A stretch of DNA of 11,963 bases from an uncultured Oscillospiraceae bacterium. Lineage in GTDB: Bacteria; Bacillota; Clostridia; Oscillospirales; Acutalibacteraceae. The stretch covers positions 1 to 11,963 of the forward strand of contig CABQCM010000010.1 of the NCBI GenBank assembly GCA_902462665.1. Reading direction: 5' to 3'. Below the pieces are notes generated by a model. That model did no database searches, was not told where the DNA came from, and worked only from the letters and a program-made list of their open reading frames with translations. The translations under genes were made by a program, and so were the position numbers. Positions 1-5,590 of the stretch are shown here, one piece after another (position 1 is the stretch's first letter; the number at the start of each line of letters is the position of its first letter).

Positions 1-496
1 GGTCAAAGGCGAAATAGCAGGTTGTGCGGGTGCGCAGGCAGCCCGGAACTTCCTCGCCGCCTGCCGTGATAACGCCTGCCGTATCAACGCCCGAGGGGGA
101 AAGGCGCGCAAAGGCGCCCAGCACCGGCAGAGGCTCGCTTTGCCCTTGGAAGGTAAAGTAACCCACGATTTGGTATGGGTCGTCCGCCACAGGCAATCCT
201 TGTGCGCTGCAGCCAAATAGCTCGTTGGTTACATCCGTGCCAAAGCCGACGATCAGACAACCTTTTTCGGCGGCGCGTTTGAGAGCGTCGGAACGCTCCG
301 CGTCCATGCGGTCGCTGCCGACAAAGAGAATGTCTCCCTCGCCCGGCGTTCCATCCAGCAGCTCGCTGGGGGAGAGAGGACAGGAGGTAATGCCCATGTT
401 TTTGAACATCAAGGGAAGATAGACGGAGGTGTAGTCCCGTCCACAAGCGTTGGCGGCCCGGTGAGCCGTCTCATCGTAATAGGTAAAGACTTTCAT
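1..496 (-). CDS. Unrecognised protein, N-terminal 165 residues (runs off left edge)
   Basis: The minus-strand frame is open from an ATG at 494-496 to the window edge, 165 codons without a stop, so the 3' end lies outside the window. The protein begins MKVFTYYDETAHRAANACGR. Residues about 45-95 look like an alternating alpha/beta fold: GDILFVGS, then ALKRAAEKGCLIVGFGTDVTNE. This is reminiscent of class I glutamine-amidotransferase-like or ThuA-like domains seen in sugar-processing proteins, but no catalytic Cys/His motif is visible and I do not recognise the family. There is no signal peptide. The likely SD is AAAGGGATGG, 9-12 bases upstream, and it partly lies in the 3' arm of a hairpin (509-534). 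The gene is co-directional with and downstream of gfoB and the transporter, so it may belong to the same sugar-related unit, although the 216-base gap holds two further hairpins. Confidence 0.75.
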   Translation of the reverse strand, partial: MKVFTYYDETAHRAANACGRDYTSVYLPLMFKNMGITSCPLSPSELLDGTPGEGDILFVGSDRMDAERSDALKRAAEKGCLIVGFGTDVTNELFGCSAQGLPVADDPYQIVGYFTFQGQSEPLPVLGAFARLSPSGVDTAGVITAGGEEVPGCLRTRTTCYFAFD

Positions 497-508
497 GATA
501 ATCACCAT

Positions 509-534
509 CCCTTTGCTATGCGGAGGGCAAAGGG
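509..534 (-). promoter_or_regulatory. Hairpin overlapping the ribosome binding site of the left-edge gene
   Basis: On the minus strand an 8-bp perfect stem, CCCTTTGC / GCAAAGGG, encloses a 10-base loop. The 3' arm carries the purine-rich AAAGGG that would serve as (part of) the Shine-Dalgarno, ending 12 bases before the ATG. The loop contains CCTCC, itself SD-complementary. The position suggests translational control; this is inference from sequence alone. Confidence 0.4.
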
Positions 535-561
535 TTCCTTTCTATCGGAGTTTGCGCCAGT

Positions 562-668
562 TTCGGCAAAACCGAAGGGACTCAAAAAACGACGTGCAAA
601 AAGTATTTTTACATTGCTCCCCGGTGTAAAGACGGGGAGAGGGCAGGCCGCCGCTCGAACGGCGGCCC
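562..668 (-). terminator. Hairpin cluster between transporter and left-edge gene, possible weak terminators
   Basis: The gap downstream of the transporter holds three inverted repeats. GGCCGCCG/CGGCGGCC lies at 646-667 (8 bp, 6-base loop). CTCCCCG/CGGGGAG lies at 617-639 (7 bp, 9-base loop). TTCGG/CCGAA lies at 562-576 (5 bp). On the minus strand none is followed directly by a clean U-run, although an AAAAATACTTTTT stretch follows the middle one. They may attenuate or pause read-through from the transporter into the left-edge gene. I see no convincing sigma-A promoter in this gap. Confidence 0.35.
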
Positions 669-712
669 GGAAATAGGGGGAGGTACGGCGCGCTTCGCCA
701 AGTCCCCTATGT

Positions 713-1597
713 TTAAATGTTCAAGGTCTGGCAGCCGATGGCGGCGGCGCAGAAAACCAGACTAAAGACCTCCCGCAGGCGCAGGCGTTCCTTCAGGCGA
801 ACCCGGCCGATGGCCAAAGACAGCACGATGGACAGAGAGGTAATGATGGTAAACTGGGCGGCGGCGTTCATGTGGCTTGCCAGCAGGCTGATGGCGAAAA
901 AGCAAACGCCGTTGCACGCCGCGATGCCAAGGGCGGGTACCGCCAGGGGGGAAGCGTTCTTGTGAAGCTCGGTCTTTTCCCCGCGCAGCGCGAACACGGA
1001 CCAAAGCAGGCCCGAGAATACCGCGGCGGACAGGTAGGTGAAGAAGAAAAAGGAGCTTTCTCCCTCGCCGGGCATCTGATGCTGCTGAATCTTGATGGCA
1101 AAATCAATCAACCCGTTGCCAAACGAGGCGGCCAGCGCCAGCAGGATAGCGGAGAAGGGTGTTTTGCCCTCCTGCGAGCCACCCGCTCCAATGAGAACCA
1201 CCACCGCAATGGCAATGACGATACCGGCAAATTGGAGCCAGCCGGTCTGTTCTCCCAAAAAGAGTACGGATAACAGAATGGGGAATACAAAACTCAGGTT
1301 GACAATGATCACCGAAAAGGAATAGGAATTTTGCTTCATGCTCTGCTGGAGAAAAAACGCACAGCCAGCCGAAGCGAGCCCTGCCAGAAGGGCGGGCAGC
1401 AACACGGCGGAGGAAAAATGAATTCCGCCGGTGAGCAGAGCTGCCACGCCAAACACCAGGGTAAGAGGAAGAAACCAGGCAATCGACACCAGCGCCGTTT
1501 CGGCTCGGCTTTTGGTATACTGGGAAACCCGTTTGTAAAAAAAGCTGCTTAGGCCGGAGCTAATGACAGCCATGGCCAAAAATAAAACATTCATCAT
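713..1597 (-). CDS. EamA/DMT-family transporter, 10 membrane segments
   Basis: This is a 294-residue integral membrane protein of the drug/metabolite transporter superfamily. Hydrophobic segments fall at about residues 2-20, 35-57, 62-84, 91-114, 120-138, 147-168, 182-204, 217-240, 244-264 and 274-292. That is the usual 5+5 duplicated topology, and the length is typical. The repeat signature at the end of the fourth helix is present as FLGEQ (113-117), with its counterpart RLKE at 267-270. The start overlaps the gfoB stop in ATGATGA: the first ATG (1595-1597) shares bases with the TGA (1594-1596), so translation is probably coupled, and a second ATG follows at once. DMT proteins move small metabolites across the cytoplasmic membrane. 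The coupling to gfoB suggests the cargo is the substrate or product of that enzyme, but direction and cargo cannot be read from sequence. Confidence 0.9.
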   Translation of the reverse strand: MMNVLFLAMAVISSGLSSFFYKRVSQYTKSRAETALVSIAWFLPLTLVFGVAALLTGGIHFSSAVLLPALLAGLASAGCAFFLQQSMKQNSYSFSVIIVNLSFVFPILLSVLFLGEQTGWLQFAGIVIAIAVVVLIGAGGSQEGKTPFSAILLALAASFGNGLIDFAIKIQQHQMPGEGESSFFFFTYLSAAVFSGLLWSVFALRGEKTELHKNASPLAVPALGIAACNGVCFFAISLLASHMNAAAQFTIITSLSIVLSLAIGRVRLKERLRLREVFSLVFCAAAIGCQTLNI

Positions 1598-2748
1598 TTC
1601 CTAAAATCAGGTACCTCAAGCAGCACGCCGCCCTGCTCGGACGACTGGGCTGCCAAAATCGCGGGGGCTGCCGTCTCCACCGCCAGATAGACGTCCAGAG
1701 GCGGGGTGGTATCGTTGATGATAGCGTCCACAAAGGCCTGGATGGGATAGAAGTCGGTGCCGCCGTGGGTCGCGTTGCGGATGTAATCGGGCGCATCGGG
1801 GTCACTGGTGCCCCAATGCTGGGTCTCCCATTCGCCGCCGGCGCGGTAGAGCTTCATGGTGTCGAGGGTGCTGCGGCTGGTCTCAACCGTGGCTTTGGAG
1901 CCCTTGATTTGGTACCAGTGAGCGCCCAGCTCGTTTTTGGGGCCGTAGGGGGCGGTGAAGCCGGCGCGCAGGGAAAAGATGACGTCGTCGGTGTTGTACA
2001 TTAGGGCCGTCTGAAGGTCACGGGTTTGCAGCAGAGGATTGTCGTAGCTGCCCAGCCGGGTACCCTGGCAGGAAACCTTGGCAATGCGTCCGCCGGTGAT
2101 GGAAAGCAGGGGGGAAAGCTCGTGCGGCATGTAGTAAATGGGGTTTTGGAAAGCGCGGTAACGCCAGGACATTTCATGGTCGGGGTTGGTATAATCCTCG
2201 GGAGTACGGGGATAGACCTGACGGCGGGTGTTTTTGTTGCGGAACAAATCCCATACCGGCTCATAATGCAGGTACTCGCCCTCGGCGTAGTAAATCTTGC
2301 CGAATTCGCCAGCCTGAGCCATTTTGCGCCACTGCTGAATGAAATTCCAGTAACGGGCCTGCTCGGCAAGCTGATATTTGGCGCCGGTTTTGCGCACGGC
2401 GTTGACCAGCTTCCAGCACTGATCGATGGTGAAAGCGGCGGGAACCTCGGTCATGACGTGGATGCCGCGGTTCATCGCGTCCACCGCGTAGTCAACCTGC
2501 TGGTCCGGGTCGCAGGCGATGAACAACGCGTCCATAGCGGCTCCGTTCATCATGTCTTCGTAGCTGGTGAAGACCTTGACGTCAATGCCATGCGTCGATT
2601 TGAAAAGGGCGGCCATTTCCTCCGCGCGGCCGGTCGCGTAGTCGGCAAAAGCGACAAATTCCAACTGGGGGTGCGCCACATAGCACTCGAGCAGGCATTG
2701 AGCCCGCGGTCCGAGGCCCAAAAAGCCGAGACGAATTTTTGTACTCAT
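1594..2748 (-). CDS. Gfo/Idh/MocA-fold protein, GH109-like (copy B)
   Basis: This 384-residue cytoplasmic NAD(P)-binding protein carries the Rossmann glycine motif near the N-terminus (GLGPRA, 11-16). The usual catalytic EKP tripeptide of sugar dehydrogenases is EVP (101-103), so the lysine is absent. Residues 195-217 contain WRYR, then NPIYYMPHELSPLL with His209. The C-terminus has GGTDFYPI (329-336), LDVYLAVE (351-358) and VPDF (379-382). From memory, this combination (EVPAA, an H in a YxxH-x-L-x-P context, late MDVY and PDF) is that of GH109 and its neighbours, which use tightly bound NAD in a redox-elimination glycosidase cycle. An ordinary sugar dehydrogenase remains possible. The SD is AAAGGAACG. 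The gene has its own promoter (2811-2838) and is followed by the coupled transporter. It is about 83% identical to copy A by eye. Confidence 0.88.
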   Translation of the reverse strand: MSTKIRLGFLGLGPRAQCLLECYVAHPQLEFVAFADYATGRAEEMAALFKSTHGIDVKVFTSYEDMMNGAAMDALFIACDPDQQVDYAVDAMNRGIHVMTEVPAAFTIDQCWKLVNAVRKTGAKYQLAEQARYWNFIQQWRKMAQAGEFGKIYYAEGEYLHYEPVWDLFRNKNTRRQVYPRTPEDYTNPDHEMSWRYRAFQNPIYYMPHELSPLLSITGGRIAKVSCQGTRLGSYDNPLLQTRDLQTALMYNTDDVIFSLRAGFTAPYGPKNELGAHWYQIKGSKATVETSRSTLDTMKLYRAGGEWETQHWGTSDPDAPDYIRNATHGGTDFYPIQAFVDAIINDTTPPLDVYLAVETAAPAILAAQSSEQGGVLLEVPDFRK

Positions 2749-2810
2749 GATGAATCGTTCCTTTCTTTGACAAGAGGTTTGGCAAAGCGCTACAGCCTTG
2801 CTATGGTTTC

Positions 2811-2838
2811 AGTATAATCGTATTTGTGCCGGTTTCAA
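2811..2838 (-). promoter_or_regulatory. Sigma-A-type promoter of gfoB
   Basis: On the minus strand, TTGAAA (2833-2838), a 16-base spacer and TATACT (2811-2816) lie about 65 bases upstream of the gfoB start. The -10 region and its flank are shared with the gfoA promoter. A decayed plus-strand counterpart of the araC promoter is also visible here: TTGACA at 2767-2772 survives, but the hexamer 17 bases later is CTACAG. Confidence 0.7.
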
Positions 2839-2844
2839 TCTGAT

Positions 2845-2873
2845 TTTAGACATTGAAAATACGAAATCGGTTA
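2845..2873 (-). promoter_or_regulatory. Probable AraC-type operator upstream of gfoB
   Basis: This 29-base block, read on the plus strand as TTTAGACATTG then AAAATACGAAATCGGTTA, matches the block at 4259-4287 upstream of gfoA with one difference. It starts exactly 29 bases beyond the -10 in both places, which puts it just upstream of -35, the classic activator position for AraC-family proteins. It contains AAATACGA, the inverse of TCGTATTT, which sits between -10 and -35. Confidence 0.6.
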
Positions 2874-2970
2874 AACCCTTGGACAAACGGTCGATGGGAC
2901 GGCCAGGGAATGGTTTTTATGGCGACATGTTCATGGATTTCTCCCTGTCTGGTGGAAACATAGCAATATG

Positions 2971-3006
2971 AAAAAAGCGAGACAGGCGAATGCATTCGGA
3001 TGCCTG
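2971..3006 (-). terminator. Intrinsic terminator of gfoA
   Basis: On the minus strand just past the gfoA stop, CAGGC and GCCTG (3002-3006 and 2983-2987) close a stem over a loop that contains the self-complementary GAATGCATTC. It is followed shortly by TTTTTT (2971-2976). The stem is modest, but position and U-run fit a terminator, making gfoA monocistronic and explaining why gfoB has its own promoter. Confidence 0.55.
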
Positions 3007-3012
3007 AGGGTC

Positions 3013-4167
3013 TTATGGACGGAAATCGGGCACCTCAAGCAGCACGCCGCCCTGCTCGGACGACTGAGCCGCCATAATGGCCGGGGCGGCCGATTCCACC
3101 GCCAGATAAACGTCCATAGGCGGGGTGGTGTCGTTGACAATGGCGTCCACGAAAGTCTGGATGGGATAGAAGTCGGTACCGCCGTGGGTCGCGTTACGGA
3201 TGTGCTCGGGCGCGTCGGGATCAATGGTACCCCAGTGCCGCGTCTCCCATTCACCGCCGGCGCGGTAGAGCTTCATGGTGTCGAGGGTGCTGCGGCTGGT
3301 TTCGACCGTGGCCTTGGAGCCTTTGATTTGATACCAGTGCGCGCCCAGCTCGTTTTTGAAGCCGTAGGGGGCGGTGAAACCGGCGCGCAGGGAAAAGATA
3401 ACGTCCTCGGTGTTGTACATCAGCGCCGTTTGGAGGTCGCGGGTTTGCAGCAGAGGATTGTCGTAGCTGCCCAACCGAGTGCCCAGACAGGAAACCTTGG
3501 CAATGCGTCCGCCGGTGATGGAAAGCAGAGGAGAAAGCTCGTGTGGCATGTAATAAATGGGGTTTTGAAAGGTGCGGTAGCGCCAGGACATTTCGTAATC
3601 GGGGTTGGAAAAATCCTCGGCGGTGCGGGGACAGACGGTGCGGTGGGTCTTTTTATCCCGCAGCAGCCCCCAAACCGGCTCGTAGTGCAGATACTCACCT
3701 TCGGCGTAGTAAATCTTGCCGAATTCTCCCGCGTTGGCCATATTGCGCCATTGCCGAATGAAATTCCAATAGCGGGCCTGCTCGGCAAGCTGGTATTTTA
3801 CGCCGGTTTTGCGCACCGTGTTTACCAGCGCCCAGCATTGGTCCATTGTAAAGGCGGCGGGCACCTGGGTCATGACGTGGATGCCGCGGTTCATCGCGTC
3901 CACTGCGTAATCAACCTGGCAGTCAGGATCGCAGGCGATAAACAGCGCGTCCATGACGGAGTCCCGCATCATATCCTCATAGCTAGTAAATATCGGAATA
4001 TGAATGCCGTGACGCTGGTGAAAAGCGGCGGCGACGTCCTGCGCCAGACCGGCGGCATAGTCGGCCAAACCAACAAATTCTACCAGGGGATGCGCGGCGT
4101 AACAGTCCAGCAGGCACTGTGTCAAAGCGCCTGCGCCCAGAATGCCAAGACGAATTTTGTGTTTCAT
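3013..4167 (-). CDS. Gfo/Idh/MocA-fold protein, GH109-like (copy A)
   Basis: This 384-residue paralog of gfoB has a cytoplasmic Rossmann N-terminal domain (GAGALT, 11-16) and a C-terminal alpha/beta dimer-type domain. The EKP catalytic lysine is again missing and the tripeptide is QVP (101-103), so even the Glu kept in copy B has changed. Other motifs are retained: QLAEQARYWNF (126-136), AEGEYLHYEPVW (155-166), MPHELSP with His209, and the C-terminal MDVYLAVE and VPDF. The first 75 residues diverge strongly from copy B (about 40% different by eye), whereas residues 200-384 differ at only 13 or so positions, so the sugar-binding half is better conserved than the cofactor half. The start is fixed by a strong SD, AGAGGAGG, 7 bases before the ATG. 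It is transcribed divergently from the AraC regulator and ends at a terminator. Activity is predicted as NAD-dependent glycosidase or sugar oxidoreductase; the substrate is unknown. Confidence 0.88.
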   Translation of the reverse strand: MKHKIRLGILGAGALTQCLLDCYAAHPLVEFVGLADYAAGLAQDVAAAFHQRHGIHIPIFTSYEDMMRDSVMDALFIACDPDCQVDYAVDAMNRGIHVMTQVPAAFTMDQCWALVNTVRKTGVKYQLAEQARYWNFIRQWRNMANAGEFGKIYYAEGEYLHYEPVWGLLRDKKTHRTVCPRTAEDFSNPDYEMSWRYRTFQNPIYYMPHELSPLLSITGGRIAKVSCLGTRLGSYDNPLLQTRDLQTALMYNTEDVIFSLRAGFTAPYGFKNELGAHWYQIKGSKATVETSRSTLDTMKLYRAGGEWETRHWGTIDPDAPEHIRNATHGGTDFYPIQTFVDAIVNDTTPPMDVYLAVESAAPAIMAAQSSEQGGVLLEVPDFRP

Positions 4168-4192
4168 TACAATCCTCCTCTGGTTTTGAGAC

Positions 4193-4221
4193 TTGACAAG
4201 AAGAAAAGGTCTTGTTACAAT
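4193..4221 (+). promoter_or_regulatory. Consensus sigma-A promoter of the araC-family gene
   Basis: TTGACA (4193-4198), a 17-base spacer and TACAAT (4216-4221) predict a start near 4228 and a leader of about 104 bases before the ATG at 4332. It overlaps the oppositely directed gfoA promoter: the predicted plus start lies inside the gfoA -10. Confidence 0.75.
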
Positions 4222-4224
4222 TCC

Positions 4225-4252
4225 AGTATAATCGTATTTGGCGCCAATTCAA
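4225..4252 (-). promoter_or_regulatory. Sigma-A-type promoter of gfoA
   Basis: On the minus strand, TTGAAT (4247-4252), a 16-base spacer and TATACT (4225-4230) predict a start near 4218. Spacing and -10 flank (AATACGATTATACTG) are the same as in the gfoB promoter. The weak -35 and short spacer suit an activator-dependent promoter. Confidence 0.7.
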
Positions 4253-4258
4253 TTCAAC

Positions 4259-4287
4259 TTTAGACAATGAAAATACGAAATCGGTTA
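4259..4287 (-). promoter_or_regulatory. Probable AraC-type operator upstream of gfoA
   Basis: This is the second copy of the conserved block (plus strand TTTAGACAATG then AAAATACGAAATCGGTTA), again 29 bases past the -10 and ending near -70 relative to the predicted gfoA start. AAATACGA (4271-4278) is the perfect inverse of TCGTATTT (4232-4239) between the -10 and -35, 39 bases away. It lies within the leader of the araC-family transcript, so binding could also block that transcript. Confidence 0.6.
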
Positions 4288-4331
4288 GAACACTGGACGC
4301 AGGGGCGGCTCGTTCGCCGGGAGGTACGGTC

Positions 4332-5186
4332 ATGGAAGCATATCATTCGGTGCCGGTATATTCGCTGTTTTCGGTTCGCAGATTCTACAGTATTTATCAT
4401 TTGACGTTTGGCAGTGATTATCGTTTTGAGGGGGAACGCCATAATTTTTGGGAGTTTAACTATGTCCTGCGAGGCAAAGCGGGCTGTACCTCGGGCGAGA
4501 ATATTTATCGGATTGAAGAGGGGGACGCCATGCTGCAAACCCCCAATACCTTCCATAATATGTGGACCGACGACAACGAGCAGTGTGAAATGTTCATCGC
4601 GTCCTTTGACGGCTCAGGCTTTGACAACGGGCTTAAGGGGGGCAAATACAAGCTCAACGATGAGGAGCAGCACAGCATACAGGCCATCCTGCGGGAGCTG
4701 CCCCCGCTGTTTCGCGGCTATAACTGCACCGAATTTACGCCGTTGGAAAGCGTTTCTTCGCCGGGCGATGTGGGATATCAGATTATCAAGAGCCATTTGG
4801 AGCTGCTCTGCCTTTCGCTGTCACGGCGCGGGAAGGCCGCGCGGGGTACTCCCTCGTCGGACGAGCTGGCGCTTTGCTATGCGCGCATTTCCATGTTTTT
4901 GCGCGAGCACGTTGAGTCGGCGCTGACCCTCGACGATATCTGTCACGGGGTCTACGAATCGGCGGGAAAGATCAAGAGCATTTTTCGCCAGTTTACCGGC
5001 GGCGGTGTGATGAAATATTACAACCTGTTGCGCTGCGAACACATCATGGAGTTGCTGTCTGAGGGTATGACGGTGCAAAGCGTCGCCACACGGATGAATT
5101 TTTCCTCCCCCTATTATCTGTCCTACTTTTTTAAGCGGGAAACCGGCATGACGCCGCGTGATTACTGCAAGCGGGAACAAAAGTGA
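4332..5186 (+). CDS. AraC-family transcriptional regulator
   Basis: This 284-residue DNA-binding regulator has an N-terminal cupin-like sensor domain at residues about 25-95: HNFWEFNYVLRG at 37-48, then EEGDAMLQTPNTFHNM at 62-77, the beta-barrel signature of AraC sugar regulators. The C-terminal pair of helix-turn-helices spans about 172-280. The first HTH starts at LTLDDICHGVYES (188-200). The second runs VATRMNFSSPYYLSYFFKRETGMTP with the final PRDY. The ATG at 4332 is preceded by GGGAGG and by a promoter at 4193-4221. An upstream in-frame TTG at 4212 would precede the predicted transcript start and is rejected. It is divergent from gfoA, and conserved blocks upstream of both gfo genes make it the likely activator of gfoA and gfoB-transporter in response to a sugar ligand. 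That link is inference. Confidence 0.93.
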   Translation: MEAYHSVPVYSLFSVRRFYSIYHLTFGSDYRFEGERHNFWEFNYVLRGKAGCTSGENIYRIEEGDAMLQTPNTFHNMWTDDNEQCEMFIASFDGSGFDNGLKGGKYKLNDEEQHSIQAILRELPPLFRGYNCTEFTPLESVSSPGDVGYQIIKSHLELLCLSLSRRGKAARGTPSSDELALCYARISMFLREHVESALTLDDICHGVYESAGKIKSIFRQFTGGGVMKYYNLLRCEHIMELLSEGMTVQSVATRMNFSSPYYLSYFFKRETGMTPRDYCKREQK

Positions 5187-5438
5187 CGCAGAGAATAATG
5201 CGCTTTTTCAACGCCTGTCCGCGCTGGCTTTACAAAAATTTTAATGGCGGCAAGGGACGTTTGGCAATGCAAAAGTTCTGGAAACAATGGACGATATCGC
5301 CACACGCCGCAGACAGCTCGCCCGATGTGCCGTCGGGGGCTGTCAGTGACCTACAAAGGGGGACATGGCGGATCGGCGCGTTATCCCTTGTTGAGCGGTG
5401 CTATGGATGAAAATTCACCGTCAGCCATTGCGGCGTGC
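5187..5438. other. Non-coding stretch after the araC-family gene, with strong hairpin
   Basis: No credible gene is seen between the regulator stop and the thi promoter; small open frames here have no RBS and atypical composition. The main structure is at 5312-5344: GACAGC/GCTGTC (6 bp) enclosing CCCGA/TCGGG (5 bp) with a TGTGCCG loop. No U-run follows, so it is not a standard terminator. It could be a 3'-end structure of the regulator mRNA or part of an unidentified RNA. I looked for TPP riboswitch core motifs (CTGAGA, ACCTGATCTGG) and did not find them. Confidence 0.5.
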
Positions 5439-5467
5439 TTGACATCAGAAGGCGGATTTGATATAAT
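5439..5467 (+). promoter_or_regulatory. Perfect consensus sigma-A promoter upstream of the thi operon
   Basis: TTGACA (5439-5444), a 17-base spacer (5445-5461) and TATAAT (5462-5467) match the consensus at every position. The predicted start is about 5474, 117 bases upstream of thiM, with a terminator-like hairpin in between. Confidence 0.85.
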
Positions 5468-5513
5468 TCCTTTATATTTATGCCGCTTCTCTTTAAAGGC
5501 AGCCTATCGTTTG

Positions 5514-5552
5514 AAAAAGCGGGAAAAGCCGGCAGGCTTTTCCCGCTTTTTT
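5514..5552 (+). terminator. 17-bp intrinsic terminator in the thi leader (attenuator or sRNA end)
   Basis: A perfect 17-bp stem (5514-5530 with 5535-5551) closes a GGCA tetraloop. Its 3' side ends in a T-run and its 5' side begins with five As, so it could work in both directions. It lies about 40 bases downstream of the predicted start of the consensus promoter and 39 bases before thiM, so it would release an RNA of about 80 bases unless read through. AGCCT at 5501-5505 could pair with AGGCT at 5534-5538 in the stem, a weak antiterminator candidate. A TATAAT at 5554-5559 just after it lacks a recognisable -35. Confidence 0.85.
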
Positions 5553-5590
5553 ATATAATAGTTGACGTTCGCGTGTAGGAAACGGCAAAA

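Larger units (their letters stand above)
1594..4287 (-). repeat. Tandem gene duplication including promoter and operator
   Basis: Two units are arranged head to tail: 1594-2875 (gfoB with its upstream region) and 3013-4287 (gfoA with its upstream region). The proteins align over 384 residues without a gap, with roughly 64 differences by manual count. The similarity continues upstream through TTGACAAGA, the CAGTATAATCGTATTTG core and a 29-base upstream block. Silent differences are scattered along the genes, so the duplication is not recent. The transporter follows only the left copy and the regulator flanks only the right copy. Confidence 0.85.

Noticed and set aside
84..446. 120-codon minus-strand frame at the left edge
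   Set aside because: It is an off-frame reading of the real gene in 1-496, which has an ATG with SD, is open to the edge and gives a more protein-like sequence.
2968..4263. 431-codon open frame on the plus strand opposite gfoA (and a 263-codon one opposite gfoB)
   Set aside because: Both are antisense shadows in the same relative frame of two GC-rich paralogs. They have no RBS or promoter of their own, and the translations are low-complexity Gly/Val/Ala-rich with no domain. The minus-strand frames carry clear family motifs.
4212..4331. Upstream TTG start adding 40 residues to the AraC-family regulator
   Set aside because: It lies upstream of the predicted transcript start, inside the promoter, without an SD; the ATG at 4332 has GGGAGG at good spacing.
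5183..5558. Two small plus-strand frames (75 and 104 codons) between the regulator and thiM
   Set aside because: Neither has an SD or a recognisable domain. The longer one runs through the consensus promoter and the 17-bp terminator, so it cannot be a normal gene.
5187..5590. TPP riboswitch expected ahead of the thi operon
   Set aside because: The core motifs (CTGAGA and the ACCTGATCTGG region) were looked for on the plus strand and not found.
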